From NCBI GenBank assembly GCA_000708835.1, contig DF237159.1, positions 58,679 through 122,678 of the forward strand: DNA of 64,000 bases, in the 5' to 3' direction. The stretch is from Klebsormidium nitens. Taxonomy: Eukaryota > Streptophyta > Klebsormidiophyceae > Klebsormidiales > Klebsormidiaceae. How positions within the stretch are numbered: the stretch's first letter is position 1; every line of letters starts with the position of its first letter. The position numbers were made by a program, and so were the translations under genes. This document shows positions 1 to 12,120 of this stretch, in pieces. Under the pieces are notes generated by a model that ran no database searches, was not told the DNA's origin, and saw only the letters and a program-made list of their open reading frames with translations.

Positions 1-560
1 CTTGAAGTTTAAGTTTCCTGTCGTTCAACTTCAAATGTTCGATTGATCAGCAGAAGCTGGTGCAGCAGGCCGCAGAAAGTGCTCAAGCACCCGTTCCTGT
101 AGACATCTGTAAAAGATACAGACCCGCCAAGTTAGCAAGCTGGTTAGAGCCTCTACCACCTCTGCCCGTCGAATAGTCAGTGTTGAGATTGGGACCGGAG
201 CTGAACCGAGTAGAAGCCTCGAAACGTTCGACGCGAAAAATTATCCAGTAATACCGTCCCACTCGGTTTGGTGCTGTTGATTCAGTTGAAGGGGCTGAAC
301 AGCTTCTCCTCCTGGCTCCATCACACATGCCATTGCACAGAACGGAAGCCTTGCATGTGAAGGAAAGGCGCCCTGGCAGTGGCGGCTTGTGCAGAGCGGG
401 CATTGGTTGTGCAGAGTGAATTCGGTCTTGATGTGGAGAAGGGATTGAGGTGGCAAGTGGAAGCAGACAGGAGCAGAAGGACGTGAAAGCTCGGTGGTTA
501 CTTTGAGGAGTTTGGCTCTAGTTTGTCGCCTCTCATCTGAGACTTCGCCAATCAGCGAGG
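1..560. other. 5' flank and presumed leader of the DCP5 gene
   Basis: This stretch precedes the DCP5 start codon. Short open frames exist on the minus strand, but none has a recognisable domain or splice context. A TATATA string at about 573 lies inside the DCP5 coding sequence and is not a promoter element. The transcription start cannot be placed. Confidence 0.4.
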
Positions 561-3500
561 ATGGGGGAGTCTTATATAGGGAGCTACATCAGCTTGACTT
601 CCAAGAGCGAGATTCGGTACGAGGGGACACTGTACAGTGTGGATACAGAGAATTCTAACATTGCACTCAGCAACGGTGAGTAGAGACGGTTTCTTTTCCC
701 TTAAAAAACAGGTTGCGAACCGGATGTTGGCGGGCTTGAATTTATTGTAGGCTGCTTACCGCTGTATGTTTAGCTTGCTTGATTGTCTAAATGTTGTAAG
801 TATTGGTCTTCTGATGTCTGTATGACACTGCCCCAGGAAAAAGACCGGTTTACTTGATTGAGCTGTGGCACAGTCAGTCAGCTCATGTTGACGCGTGTGC
901 TTGTGTAGCCCTGATGTCATGCATTTGACCAAGAAACGCCAGCTTGGATGCCCTCTTCTTCTCCTCTTGAAACATAGTAGTACATCCACATTCCAAGAAT
1001 TGGAGAAGCTGTGGATAACGCAGTCTCGGAACATACTGTTTTGTATTGTGTTTTTCGTTGTAGTACGGCGTGTATTTGCAGCCTTCTTTCTTACTCACGT
1101 TAACACTCTATAAGCACGAGGATTAAGCACATCAAGGTTTGCTAGCCGCTGTGAGCCTCAATATTCAACATTCTTATGCATTGGAGTATTATGGAATGTG
1201 AGCATGCACATTTGTCCAAGGGATTGCATATTTCAAGGTTCGGGGTGAGCTCGACCATTCCTGTCTCGCAGCCGCTCAACTTCTTTATAGAAATGTATCG
1301 TCTCTGCAGTTGTTTCATTTGGGACAGAAGGAAGGAAACAGGATGGCCCGCAGATTCCAGCAAGCGACAAGGTTTATGATTACATCATCTTCCGGGGTTC
1401 GGACATCAAGGTATGATCTTGTCGCTCACTCAATGATCCATTTCTGGTCTAGTATTCCGCCTATGCCTCAGTGTATCGCTTCTGCAGCACTCTGTCAACT
1501 AACAAGCGTCCCTTAATACATAGCTACCCATCTGGCAATACTTTGCTTGCTGCTCTTTCGCCGCTATTGTCTTGCGGGCCTCTTTATTCACAACTCGCAT
1601 GTTGTGAATCTTTTTGTGAACCCTAACTATGTAGGTGCATTGAGCTCCTGCGTGGAGGGTTTGCACCGATCGCAAGCCTTCCAGACAAGAGCAGCTGGAC
1701 TCCACTGATTGGCTGCGTGCTTTTTGTTCGTCTGCAGGATTTGCAGGTGAAGCCTGCAGCGGCCCCTCCCCAGCCGCCGCCGTCACAGCTGCCGAGTGAT
1801 CCTGCAATCGTAGTAAGCGCGCAACCCTTGTTCTATCTTTTCCAATCACCTGGAGGCTGTTACTGATTTGCGCAATCGACGCAGTCTTTGTCAAGCTCTT
1901 CTGCACCGGCTGGTTGTGTGTACATTAAATGAGGGTGGGGAACGTGTGGCGCTCACATGGTAAAGGTTGCACGTTGATGCAGCCGCTGCCTGAGCGGTCC
2001 TCTGATTACATCAGCTGTTCGGCGTAGGGTTTGCTTTGAGTGCTTGTATCTACTGTCGCTTCCTTTACAAGCCTCTATTGCAACGTTGATTGCTTGCTCA
2101 TGTCAAGTCGATTGCTCGCTCATGTCAAGTATTTTGAAAGCAAAATTTTCTGCGTCCATTCTTCGTCCCGCTCGCTCTCTTTTTTATCTTTAATGCTTTC
2201 TCTGGCGCTGCAGTTTTGGATGTAATTCGTGTCTTATGTATTTCTCCTTTGAAATTGGCACAAACACGCGTAAGGATTGGTGTCAGGGACCTTTTCCCGA
2301 GGCCTCACGTTCATTCGCAGTCAATCGCCACCTAAAAGCATCAGAACACACAAACTCTGACACTACTCTCCTTACTTAACAGCAACCGAACTACCCCCCT
2401 CGCGACACCGCCCCGGGCGCGCCCCCATACCCCCCTGGCGGTTTCCCTGGCGGGCCGCCGCCAACCCATTATGCGCAGCCCCCGGCCAGTCCCTGGGCCC
2501 CCCCCCCCCCGGGCCCCCAAGCGGCTCCTCAGTACTGGCAGCAACAGCAGCAGCAGCAGTACTACCCGCCTCCCGGTCCGCCGGCAACGCAGCCCGGTGC
2601 GCCGGTCATGGGGACCCCCGTGGTGCAGCAGGGTGCGCCGCCGACCACGCCCCCGATGCCACAGCAAGCAGGTGAGGCTCCCCTATTCTCTTTGCTGTTT
2701 ACCTAGGCTTTTTATAGTTGTTTGTTTGTATTGGACGGATGTGTTCCCCTGCATAGAAAGCCTCTACAACCAACCAACATTTCGATTTCAAGGTTGATTG
2801 CACTTCTGAGCACCCCCCCAACGCAGCAGCAAGCAGTGAAGGATCTACTCTTGCTGTGCGCTGCCCCATCATGAGATTGGGTTCTCTGCAGCTGCCAGTT
2901 GTTAGGAGGAAGCGGCTTCTAGTGTGCTTTTTCTTTTTGAAAGCTTCGAGACTGAAGAACCATTCTTTTGGCTTCAAGGCATTGTTGAACGTGCAAAAGG
3001 AAGTGAAGAGCATTTGTAAGCCTATGGTGGCACAGACAAACGTGCGGGGTCGTTTGTTTCTTCTGTCATTTCTGTGGGCTGTCTTTTTCAAATAAAAGAA
3101 GATCTGGAAGCTGCACTTGGAATGAATCTGGCAGAGTCAGCCTCATTCAATATCTGCTTTTTGGGGATCTCGCGTTTTGGGAACTGGCTCTGAGACCGGG
3201 TCGCTTGATTTTTCTGGACTGCATCCCGTAACTCAGATTTTGGTCTCTACCGATGAGCCGTCATTGCTTTTGAACCAGATCTAAGCAAGCTAGTGGAGGC
3301 GCTGCTGTTGATGCGAGTTATGCAAGGTTCTGTCACGCTTCTTTTTTCCTAAGGGTAAGCACGCTTTGTAGGTCATGATAAGGACGCACTTCATGCAAAC
3401 TTGTACTTATTGCTGCGCTCCTTCAAATTTTCCCTTTTCTCCGCAGTACCCTTTCAATGAATCCCGCTCATCAATCATCATCAGTAGAGCAGGAATAATC

Positions 3501-6500
3501 CTTCGAACGCCCGTATGTTATCCAAAGTTTCTGACACTCCTTTTTTCGTCCAGGTGCAACGGCAGCGGCCCCAGTGACTCCCCTCGCTCCATCCCAAAAG
3601 CTGGCGGCCCCAGCTGCTGCGAACAAGCCCCTCGCGCCGCCAGCTGTCAGCAGCCCGGCAGCGCCAGCTGTCCCGTCTGTAGCGGCGGCGGTGGCGTCAG
3701 CGGCTGTGACCGCAGCAGCCAGCACGGGAGAGGGAGTCAGCATCGTAGTGACGCCATCGGCACCTCCGAGGGGGCAGCCGAAGAAACCGGCTGCAACAGT
3801 GGGAGCAGGTGAAAAGCCCCCGGAGAATGCTTCCTATGCTGTTTGCTTTTGGTTGTCTTGATTGTAGCTGATTCGTTTTGTTGAAGGGAAGGATCTGATT
3901 TGTTCAGAAGAAACCAAAGAAGTCTGCTTCAAGCGGAGACAGGGGTCGCACTGTCATTTCGCCTGGAAAGAACTTGCTTATGCATCTATTGGGCGTAAGC
4001 CTTACATCCTCAAAAGAGAAAGCCTTCAACCCGCCACTCGTAAAGTTGTGCCACTTTTTACCCGCTTTCTACCCTTTCTGACCTAATCCGCTTGATCTAT
4101 TGATTGTGTCCATTGGGTGCAAGGTCCGCACATGGACCAAGAGACCATCTAATTGGGCCGTCGGTCCTATTATCGTGCTTTCGTTCCTCACATCCGCAAA
4201 AGAACCACCGTCAAAATCTCTGTAAGCAGAACATTGGCAGCGTCCTGCTGTTTATGTTCACTTGTGCTGATGCCCCCGTTTTTCCCCAGGTGTTCTCCCC
4301 ACGCCTCCGACAACGATCGGAATCACGCCCACGAAGGAGAAGCCCGTCGTTCCCATTCCGCAGCCCGCGCCCGTTGTTCCGGCCGCCAATCAGAACCAGC
4401 CATTGCTGCCGCTGCCAACTCAGGTACCCTTGAAGCCTCTAGCACCTGTGGGGCAGGTATGATAGCATGGTTCTGTTTGACTTTGTTATGTGGTTTCGCT
4501 TATCCACCTGAGAACAGACCATTTTTCGTCCGGTTCTGGTTGTATTATGGTGTGTTTTGCCTTGCTTCTTTACCTGAGAATGCGATCAATTTGCCCGGAT
4601 TTGGACGAACGTGTGTCGATCAGGCTGGTGGTTTCATGGTGAGACGAAGGCCAGAAAAGTCTCCAGATGTTGTCAAGTATCTGGCCTGCCCAATCGAACT
4701 CCAATTTTGGAGATTGTTTTAAGTCCATTGTTATTGGTATTTTGTTGGACACTTGAAGCGGGATTTCTCCCTGGTGCGGTTACAAGAGGTGGCTACGAAC
4801 GCACGATTTGACTGACAATTAGGGCATGGTTAGCGACTCAGGGGTGCTTCAATGGGTTTCACTTGCCAAGCAGTCTGCAGCAAATCCTTTGCAGAGAAGC
4901 TCCGCTTGTCTGCGTCCCGGAAAAACGAACTTCGGAGTTTATCTTCTGACCAGAAAGGAGAAGCTGCATCATCCGCCTCAAAAGAGGAACCGCTTCGAGG
5001 AAGTTTCAGGCTTGATCGCGCAATCTTTCGCTTCTTATCTATGCGCAATACGTTTGGTAGTGCTGCAAGGAAAGACTTGTTAGTGCTGCAAGAATGTACT
5101 ATGCTAAAAATTTGGCTCTGAGGATCTGCGGGTATATTCTGTGCTCTCATGTCCGTTTCTGCTATATCGTGCAAGGGATAGTTCCTGTTCCAATTGATAA
5201 AGCACTCGCCGTTTTCGCTTGATTTGCTGCATACGGACTGCAACGCTGTCCCTCCTGCTTTGGAAAGCATTGGATCTAAAAGGAGCCCAGGCTTAAGAAG
5301 CCAGCTTTTGATGTCGTTGATTGTGTGGACTTCTCCTTTCAAAAGAAATAGAGATTGGATATATGTACCACGAACCGATTTCAAGCGAAAGTCGACTGGC
5401 TGAGTTCAGGCGTAACCAACCGAGTCGGGACCATTGATAAAACCTACTTGCTCCTCTTCACTACAGTGGCTTGAAACCGACCAAGTCATGTTAGCTCGGC
5501 TGCTTTTGCAGCGGCTGGTTCAAAAACAGACGAAAAAGGAAAGAGGAAAACAAAAGAGAAATAGAACGTAAAAGACACTCGGATCCTATATGTGCAGTAC
5601 GGCGGAAGGGGCTGGGGCGGTCGAGGGGGCGCTCGTGGGTACGGCCCCAACCTTGCTGCTCAGAATGGGAACGCCTTCAGGGGAGGCAGAATGGGACCCG
5701 GAAGAGGCCGCGGCGGCAGGGGCACGCAGGTAAGCTTTCTTCTGCGAGCTTCATTCCTGCGAGCTTGATTCCTGAAGTAAGGGCAATAAGCGTCGGGCTT
5801 GCCTGATTCTGCAGAATAATCAAGAAGGCAAGGCAGGGTTGCAACGGTTCTTTGGGGTCTGCAACGGTTCTTTGGGGTCCGATGTTCGAGACTGCAAGCT
5901 TGTCAATCGATGTGCGCAGCCGATTTTACGCCTTGCAATGCAATAGAGCTCAATGCAATCTAGTCCTCAGTTTGCAGGATCAAGATTACCTCTTAAGTGC
6001 AAGCTGGGCCGTTGAAAGTTTTGTAATATTTAATTGCAGGAGCGCTTCACGGAGGACTTCGACTTCAACGCGATGAACGAGAAGTTCAAGAAGGACGACA
6101 TCTGGGGTGAGCTGGGCCACACGACCGACGACGCCGCACCCAAAGATGACGGAGAGCCCAAGCCCCCCGCTGCCGACGAGGCCGAAAAGGAAGCCGTCGA
6201 AACCGAGAATTCCGCAACGGTCGAGGGGACGGAGAATGAACCCCCGGTTGCGGACGACAAGAAGGCCACGCCCGTGTACGACAAGGACGACTTCTTCGAC
6301 AGCATCTCGTGCGAGGCGCTCGAGCGCTCGGCGGGCGACCGGCAGCGGTCCAAGTTCTCGGAGCAGAGGCGCGTCGACGTGGAGGTGGGGAGACGGGGCT
6401 TTTCCGACTTTTCTTGCCGTATTCCGTTGGTCACCGCTATCGCAACCCGGTTCGTATTTCTTTTTGAGTAGTGTGAGTGGAACTTTTTGTTGAGAGGCGG

Positions 6501-7083
6501 GCAACTCTGCCTCAAAACTACAAAGCGCATCAATGTTGAGGTGATGGGATGGCACTTGTCAATATCTATATTTCATGACGCTGTCCTTTATCGCAGATGT
6601 GACGTGGCAGTGTCTTTGTAAGCGTCGCGTCTTTTGATTGTTTCTTTTGAAGTGTTCGCTCTTGGTAACCCCTCACTGGTTGCTTATGATCTTGTTGGAT
6701 CTTGTGGCATGACAGGATACTACTGCATTTGACTGGAAACGAAAGTTCTGAACACCCAAAAGGTGTCGGACTACTGGACAACGTCGCTCCCTCTTGATTC
6801 TGCTTCGGCATCTTCACAAGTATATTGGTTTGTCAATTCTCTTGGATACTTTTTCTCATCGGCACCCCCTTCTGTGCTGCAGACCTTCGGAAATGTGGCA
6901 ATGCGGAGCAACCGAGGGGGCAGGGGCTATGGTGGCCGTCGGGGAGGCTACCGAGGTGGTTACAACGGCGGTTATGGTGGTGGCGGTTATTCTCGGGGCG
7001 GTTATGGAGGCGGTTACGGCAACCAGGGCAGGGGTGCCGGCAGGGGAGGGTTTGCACCTTCCAGGGCTGCAGCTGCCACGTAG
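561..7083 (+). CDS. DCP5: DCP5 / LSM14 (RAP55) family mRNA-decapping protein
   Basis: Cytoplasmic RNA-binding protein of the Scd6/LSM14 family; family members act in P-bodies, where they promote decapping and repress translation. Exons: 561-675, 1310-1410, 1738-1812, 2383-2671, 3554-3808, 4290-4456, 5598-5729, 6040-6384 and 6883-7083; they total 1,680 nt with consistent phases, giving 559 aa. The N-terminus is an LSm domain (about residues 3-73; motifs [30 protein letters not shown]). A long Pro/Gln/Ala-rich linker follows, then a first RGG region in exon 7. Exon 8 carries the DFDF box ([14 protein letters not shown], from about residue 380) and the FFD box ([15 protein letters not shown], about 458-472). 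The exon 8/9 junction splits the TFG box (VDVETFG). The last exon is an RGG/Gly-Tyr tail. The start is fixed by the LSm domain beginning immediately after the Met. Every family box is present and no lesion is visible. Confidence 0.97.
2088..2131 (+). repeat. Two-copy 22-bp tandem repeat in DCP5 intron 3
   Basis: Units 2088-2109 and 2110-2131 share the core GCTCATGTCAAGT and differ at only a couple of positions. It is a small local tandem duplication inside the intron. Confidence 0.8.
4457..5597 (+). other. DCP5 intron 6 (1.1 kb), no separate gene seen
   Basis: The longest intron of DCP5, between exon ends 4456 and 5598. It contains a 184-residue open frame on the minus strand (4830-5384), but that frame has no recognisable domain, motif or splice context, so it is not called. 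Confidence 0.6.
5742..5771 (+). repeat. Two-copy 15-bp tandem repeat beside the exon 7 donor
   Basis: CTGCGAGCTTCATTC (5742-5756) is followed directly by CTGCGAGCTTGATTC (5757-5771), starting 12 bases after the exon 7 splice donor at 5730. Confidence 0.85.
5840..5879 (+). repeat. Perfect two-copy 20-bp tandem repeat in DCP5 intron 7
   Basis: TGCAACGGTTCTTTGGGGTC occurs at 5840-5859 and again at 5860-5879 without a mismatch, which implies a recent duplication. Confidence 0.95.
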
Positions 7084-8924
7084 CCATCATCAAGCAGGAG
7101 ATTTGAGGGACTGGAAAGGGCTAGCCTGGGACGTTCAAGGGAGGGGTTTCCCGTATGCTTTTGGGCCCAGCTGCCCATTGGAAGCTAGCATGAAGTAGCT
7201 GGTATCCGAAGAAGCAAAGAGACGGATACTTGCAGAAGAGCGGCAGCACAGCTTATGTTGCGGGCTGCTTGCAATTCAGTGGTCGTGTCCCTCCAAGTTT
7301 GCTAAGGCAACACAACGGTCACAACATGTCTAAGAAAGCGTCTTGGTTGAAAAGAGATGGAACGTGGCTGTGTATGAATAACTTTGTCGACGACTCCATC
7401 TTCAGAGTCCTTCGTGTCCAATACATTCGCGTTCACGGAATGTATTTTCGTGATGTGGCTTGGCGACTGCATTCAACGGTCATAAGTGACGCTGGTGAGC
7501 ATGGGCCGGCTCAGAGAAACATGGTTGAGAGAAGAGCTTGGACGAATGTGCACATTCTCATCAAGTGCAATCTGACCTGAACCATTGGTCGGTGGATGCA
7601 TCATGTTAGGCCGGGCGGCAAATGCTTGTCTGACATGCGCGGGGTGCGCCAGACTGGCCGTGCCAGTGCTGACTTATAGCCCACATGATTATCAAAAATC
7701 AATTATACTGCACATACGGTGAGGTACCTGGTCATATATGAGGGCGTCCATATGCAGTCAAGATTATAACCGCGTTGCGGTACGACGGCTCGCACAGGCA
7801 TGGATTAGATAGGAATTCCGCGTCCGACATTCAACGTAGATCAGCTAGATATAGGCCCGCCGCACGCCCATGTGCATGATTTTGACCTGCCCGCAAGCCG
7901 GCCATATGGTGCATCATGCTAGGGCATGCACGATGAGATCCAGCTAATCCGACTTTGGACCGCTGTCATGGGTGCAATCACGTGTGCAAAACTCGTGAGA
8001 CATGTGAACAATTCATGTTATCAAATTGCATGGTGCACACACAATATATGCCATGATGGCAAGTTTGTGCCGGATATGTGCTTTGCCACAGCTATGAGTG
8101 TGGAGCGGAAAATGTATGCCTTGTTGGACGCCTTTGCCGAGCGGCGGCCTACGATGCTGAGCATGTCACCAGTGGATGGTTACATGCAGTCTCCATCCAG
8201 TGAGATGGAAAATGGGGACTGGAGACCGTCTGCAGAATCGAGATGGTCCAGACTCGGACCATCTGATTCCGGCTTTGCGCGAAACTTTCGCTAATCAAGG
8301 CATGCGTCCCCCATGCGTACCGTAATAACACAAGAAGCCATTGGACCATACCATCAAATGGATGGGGATTGGCCACCATCAGCTCGCTCGCTGGCTAAAG
8401 ATGCATGCCGGCAGGATCCAGTTTCGCTGGGCTGTCATGCAAAGCAGACCTAGACCACATGGGATCCTCAATGAGATCGAGATTAGGTTTGATGTGCCAT
8501 AGAAATGGAACATCAGAGTAATCTGCAACTTGTGTAGTGACAGACAACAGTATTGGAAAGAAAGAACAAGCACGCAGTCGCTTGCGGGTTGCAGGCTGAT
8601 AAGTGAACATGATCGAATGATAGGCCCATCAGAAGCTTTTCGAGATGCGATTCGACCGCCTCCTTAACATTAATGCACAGGTGCCGCCTTCGAGATTCTT
8701 GCACATGACTGGAAAGCAGCAAATCAAAAGCGTGGAGTCCGACAGGAAACGTCATCCTGACGTCTCCGTGTCTCCATTAGACGACAATCAGAAAACTTTA
8801 CCGGCCACAATATTTACAAAAGTGATGATCCATTGACAAACGTCTATCTTTCCTTGTAAACGGCTTTTCAATGCTGAAAGAAAGATTCTGGATGACCTAA
8901 ACGGCTCCTCATTAAAGCTAGGCA
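7084..8924. other. Intergenic, DCP5 3' flank to the first tandem paralogue
   Basis: Holds the DCP5 3' UTR and about 1.5 kb with no supportable gene. A 122-residue frame (7926-8294, plus) has no motif. The string AGGCCGGGCGGC near 7610 recurs near 41170 and may be a trace of a dispersed element. Confidence 0.5.
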
Positions 8925-9773
8925 TCACATCTTCTTCATCCAAGGAGCTTGCTTTAAGACTGCCTCCTTCATTTTCTGGGCCTTGATCTTGTTCGAGTCG
9001 AACTTCTTGAGGTCTTTGCTTATCGCCTTTTCCAGCCGGTTCAGCAAGTTCCTCAGGAAGTCCCGGATCCTCTCTCTCTCCTTCGGATCAAGATCCAAGC
9101 GCTCGCCGGACGCTGTGAGCTTCGAAACAAAGACCTGAAAGACGGGACCTGCGAGATCTGCTCCGCAAAGACCGTCACGCGACACAGCCTTCGATGTCTT
9201 ACCCGCCAGGAACTTTTGGAGAAAGAGCTCAATCTCAGCCATCCTGCGACTCTCTCGCGGGTGGCAGGCGATAGAGCGCCACACCCACTCACAGAACTGC
9301 TCTGTGAAGCTTTCCTCGTTTCCATCCAAGCAGGACTGCAGCAGTGCGTCAGCGAAGAGGGGGTAGAGCGCTTTGCGCTTCGCTTGGCGCTCCTTCCGGG
9401 CCTCTGCATTCTCTGCATAGCCCTTCGCAGCTTCGTCGAAATGGAGGTCCAAATTACGGATCTGTTCATCGACCCAGGCAATCACCACGGCTGGAGCCTT
9501 CCGCGCTTTCAAAGATTCGTCCTCAGCTAAGAATGACCTCACAGCAAACGGCTGCGCCTCGGTTACCTTCGCCTCTCGAAAGTTCCATGGCTGCTGCTTC
9601 GCTCCAAACGTTACCAATCTTGGCGTTTGTTCAGATGAGGGAGCTGATGGATCTGCAGATTGGTCAGAGGACCAGAGCGTTCGAGCTGCAACCTTTTCCC
9701 GCGCGCCATGAGCTTCTGCGAGCACAGGAGCGAACGCTGCGACGACCAACGGGAGCCATGCGATGCTCTCCAT
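8925..9773 (-). CDS. Unrecognised protein, tandem paralogue 1 (putative signal peptide)
   Basis: Single-exon gene, 282 aa from the Met at 9773; an in-frame Met at 9842 would add 23 residues. I do not recognise the family. The N-terminus (MESIAWLPLVVAAFAPVLAE) looks like a cleavable signal peptide or membrane anchor and differs from the two downstream copies. The C-terminal two thirds are homologous to them, with shared blocks LYPLFADALLQS, FCEWVW, ELFLQKFLAG, DGLCG and a terminal APW. The domain is helical, charged and Lys/Glu-rich towards the end, where a coiled coil is plausible. It is the most divergent of the three. No catalytic signature was seen and function cannot be inferred. A spurious reading is unlikely because the frame is conserved in three diverged copies. 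Confidence 0.75.
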   Translation of the reverse strand: MESIAWLPLVVAAFAPVLAEAHGAREKVAARTLWSSDQSADPSAPSSEQTPRLVTFGAKQQPWNFREAKVTEAQPFAVRSFLAEDESLKARKAPAVVIAWVDEQIRNLDLHFDEAAKGYAENAEARKERQAKRKALYPLFADALLQSCLDGNEESFTEQFCEWVWRSIACHPRESRRMAEIELFLQKFLAGKTSKAVSRDGLCGADLAGPVFQVFVSKLTASGERLDLDPKERERIRDFLRNLLNRLEKAISKDLKKFDSNKIKAQKMKEAVLKQAPWMKKM

Positions 9774-10875
9774 GATGCCTGTTTCTTCTCCAGAAATGAT
9801 AATCCAAAGCAGACGTTTCAGTTTCTGGTACAAAGATGTCACTTGCCAAACCCTCTGCCAAAACTTTGGTATCGCAACCGGGGGTAACGTACCCCGGCCA
9901 GTCCGGAGTAACGCGACAACGCGGCCGCGCGTCCCTTTTTCGGGGCCTGGGCTTCAAGACAGTAGCGCGAGCGGGGCGCACCGCTCAGCACCGCTTTTGC
10001 GAGCCATCGTTCTGATTTGTTGGCAGCGGGCTACCGGAGTGCAGCCGCGAAGCTATGAAGCAGCAAAGCTGTGCAATTTACGTGGTTTACTTGTTGTCAG
10101 AAAAGGATAACGTCAATATGCAAGTTGGGGCCTGTTTGTAAACGAGAACGCACGCTTTGATTGTGCATAAAGCTAAAATTGTAGTCAATTGAACGCAAGG
10201 CTTTCCAACGCATTGGCACATACCATGCATCGAGGAAGATATGTCACGCGCGGTATCCTCGTGTATCCTCGAGACTGCAAGAGCAGGCGTGAGTCAAAAG
10301 AAAAGGGCCGAAACCCTTACAACTGCGGCTATACGTTATTCGCAGAGCTGCCATATTGGGCGGGTTTGTGACTTAGTATGCAAGGATGACGTCAATGCTT
10401 CATTACATCGTCTCAGCTAGCTGATGGGAGCTTGACATATTCGTTTTGACATACAAGAGCCAACTGTTGCACCGCTTTTAATGCATTGCCACGTTGTCAG
10501 TAACCCCTTGTTATCGCCACAGTTACGATTACGAGAAGTAACATATCCATGGAGCAGCAAACTGAACCACTGCTCCTGTAAGGAGAGACCCATAATATGC
10601 ACGGCAGACCTCTTTCTCTCGAGCCTTTCTAACGTGATGAGAATGCTCAGCTGGAGATCACCGTATTCAGTACCTGTTATACATTGAAGAAAACAAAACA
10701 TGGAAGCTGCAGACAAGCAGAGATTTAGAGCATACGTCCGTAACAATTGCCTCTTCAATACCGCCACTGTGCCTCTTACCTTTTCTAAGCTTATTCATTC
10801 CACTGCGTCTTGTTTCATAGCGTAGCTTCTTGTGGGAGGAGCGTGCAAATTCTATTTTCATCCATACAGACGTGT
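9774..10875. other. Spacer between tandem paralogues 1 and 2
   Basis: About 1.1 kb. It starts with a GC-rich segment (about 9890-9990) that resembles in composition the upstream regions of the other two paralogues and probably holds the promoter of paralogue 1. Short frames at 10417-10767 (minus) and 9763-10110 (plus) have no motif. No other feature is visible. Confidence 0.45.
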
Positions 10876-11751
10876 TTATTCGGAGTCTTTTTGATTGGAC
10901 TTCCAAGGGGCTCGACTTAGAATCTCCTCCTGGACCTTCCTGACCTCTGCTGCCTCGGCTTCTTTCTTGCGACCATTTAGGATCGACGTAAACATGTTGT
11001 ACAGAAGGTTTTCTAGGAGGGTTTCCAGCCGCCTAAGTTGCTCTTTATTGAGACACTTGTGGTGTTCCTCGGTAGCAGTCTTTGCAACAAACTTGTTGAG
11101 GAGCGGAACCAGGATCTGTGAACCAGACAAGCCATCAAAGTTCACCGTTGTTGCCAAGTCAGACTCTTCCCCTCCTAGAAACTCCTCCAGAAACAACTCA
11201 ACCGCAGCTCTTCTTAGCAAGGGTCGCTCCTGGTCACTCATAACACACCATGCCCAGTCGCAAAGCTTCTCAACGAACTCGTCCCGGTCGCTTTGGTCCG
11301 CCCAGGACTGAAGCACTGCCTCCGCATAGGCTGGATACGTTACTTTGCGCCTCGCCAGCCGGCCCTTCTCCGCCCCTTCTTCCCAGAATCCCTTTACGAA
11401 ACTGCTTTCTAGCTGAAAGAGCTCTTCTTCGAGCCAAAGAAGAACCTTTGAGGGGTGCTTTCCTGGGTCAGGGAAGTGAACAAGCTTGTCAAGGTTCACT
11501 GAAGCTCGGAGTATTGTCCTTTGCCATTTTGTCAGAGGACCGTTAATGTTCCGTGCTCTCAACGGCAGCTCATTCGCTCCCAAGCTGTTCGCATCCGTTG
11601 CGCGTCTCACTGGAATGGTAGCAAAAGCAGAAAGCGGGTGGTAGCTTTGCGTTGGACACTTCTTTAAACAAAGGCCAAATGCACAGGGAGTCAAGCCGGA
11701 CAATCTCAGAGTTGTAGCACATATTCCTGGATCAAGGGAGAGCCGCGTCAT
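10876..11751 (-). CDS. Unrecognised protein, tandem paralogue 2 (transit-peptide-like N-terminus)
   Basis: Single-exon gene of 291 aa. Residues 1 to about 50 are rich in Ser, Thr, Leu, Arg and Cys with almost no acidic residues, as in organellar targeting peptides; this part aligns with paralogue 3 (SGLTPCAFG against PGLSFFAFG; ATIPVR against ATISVR) but not with paralogue 1. The shared domain follows: VTYPAYAEAVLQSWA, FVEKLCDWAW, AAVELFLEEFLGGE, FDGLSGSQ, PLLNKFVAK, RRLETLLENLL and EEILSRAPW. The start matches the homologous Met of paralogue 3. The sequence around the start, including GCTCAGCGCTCGCT just upstream on the genome, is conserved with paralogue 3, so the duplication took in the leader. 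Function unknown. Confidence 0.8.
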   Translation of the reverse strand: MTRLSLDPGICATTLRLSGLTPCAFGLCLKKCPTQSYHPLSAFATIPVRRATDANSLGANELPLRARNINGPLTKWQRTILRASVNLDKLVHFPDPGKHPSKVLLWLEEELFQLESSFVKGFWEEGAEKGRLARRKVTYPAYAEAVLQSWADQSDRDEFVEKLCDWAWCVMSDQERPLLRRAAVELFLEEFLGGEESDLATTVNFDGLSGSQILVPLLNKFVAKTATEEHHKCLNKEQLRRLETLLENLLYNMFTSILNGRKKEAEAAEVRKVQEEILSRAPWKSNQKDSE

Positions 11752-12120
11752 CTTGCTCAGCGCTCGCTAATAAAAAATAGTGCGTAATACAGTAGCCTTG
11801 ATATGTTTGTTCGCAATCCACATTGTAGCGCTACCGGCAACGTGCGCGCTGGTGCTATTTTTAGTGCCGCGCTGAGCCGCGAGCCGAGAGTCGCGGCGGC
11901 CCCACCGAGACGCCGAGGTTTTGAGGAGGTTTATTGCATGCGGCCTGGCGCGGCCGGCCGCTGTGTGACGCCGCTACCGCGCGTGCCAAAATTCTCAAAC
12001 CCTGCCAGGCGCGGCGGCTTGAGTGGCCGGGGGCCCCGGGCGGCGGCCAGCGCGCGCAGACACCGTTGGGCTTGATCAGCCGCCGCGGCGCCCAGGCGTA
12101 GGCGCCAAACACACGTGCTC
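11752..12120 (-). promoter_or_regulatory. Upstream region of paralogue 2, conserved with that of paralogue 3
   Basis: A very GC-rich block upstream of the start. It contains TTTTGAGGAGGTTTATTGCA (plus strand, 11919-11938), which recurs with one mismatch at about 14710-14729 upstream of paralogue 3. A CGCGGC-rich stretch precedes it and a GCCAAxATxCTxAA stretch follows it in both places. A core promoter is likely, but no TATA box can be assigned. Confidence 0.5.

Noticed and set aside
571-580. TATATA as a core promoter
   Set aside because: It lies downstream of the DCP5 start codon, within codons for Ser-Tyr-Ile-Gly.
2497-2512. Poly-C run in DCP5 exon 4 as a frame break
   Set aside because: Reading through the 13-base C run gives a continuous Pro-rich frame into the expected polyglutamine and proline stretch, and the exon phase agrees.
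4830-5384. 184-residue minus-strand frame inside DCP5 intron 6
   Set aside because: No domain, no splice context and no composition bias typical of proteins; it is fully contained in a well-supported intron.
7926-8294. 122-residue plus-strand frame downstream of DCP5
   Set aside because: No motif, no promoter or splice evidence; it lies in sequence that resembles degraded repeats.
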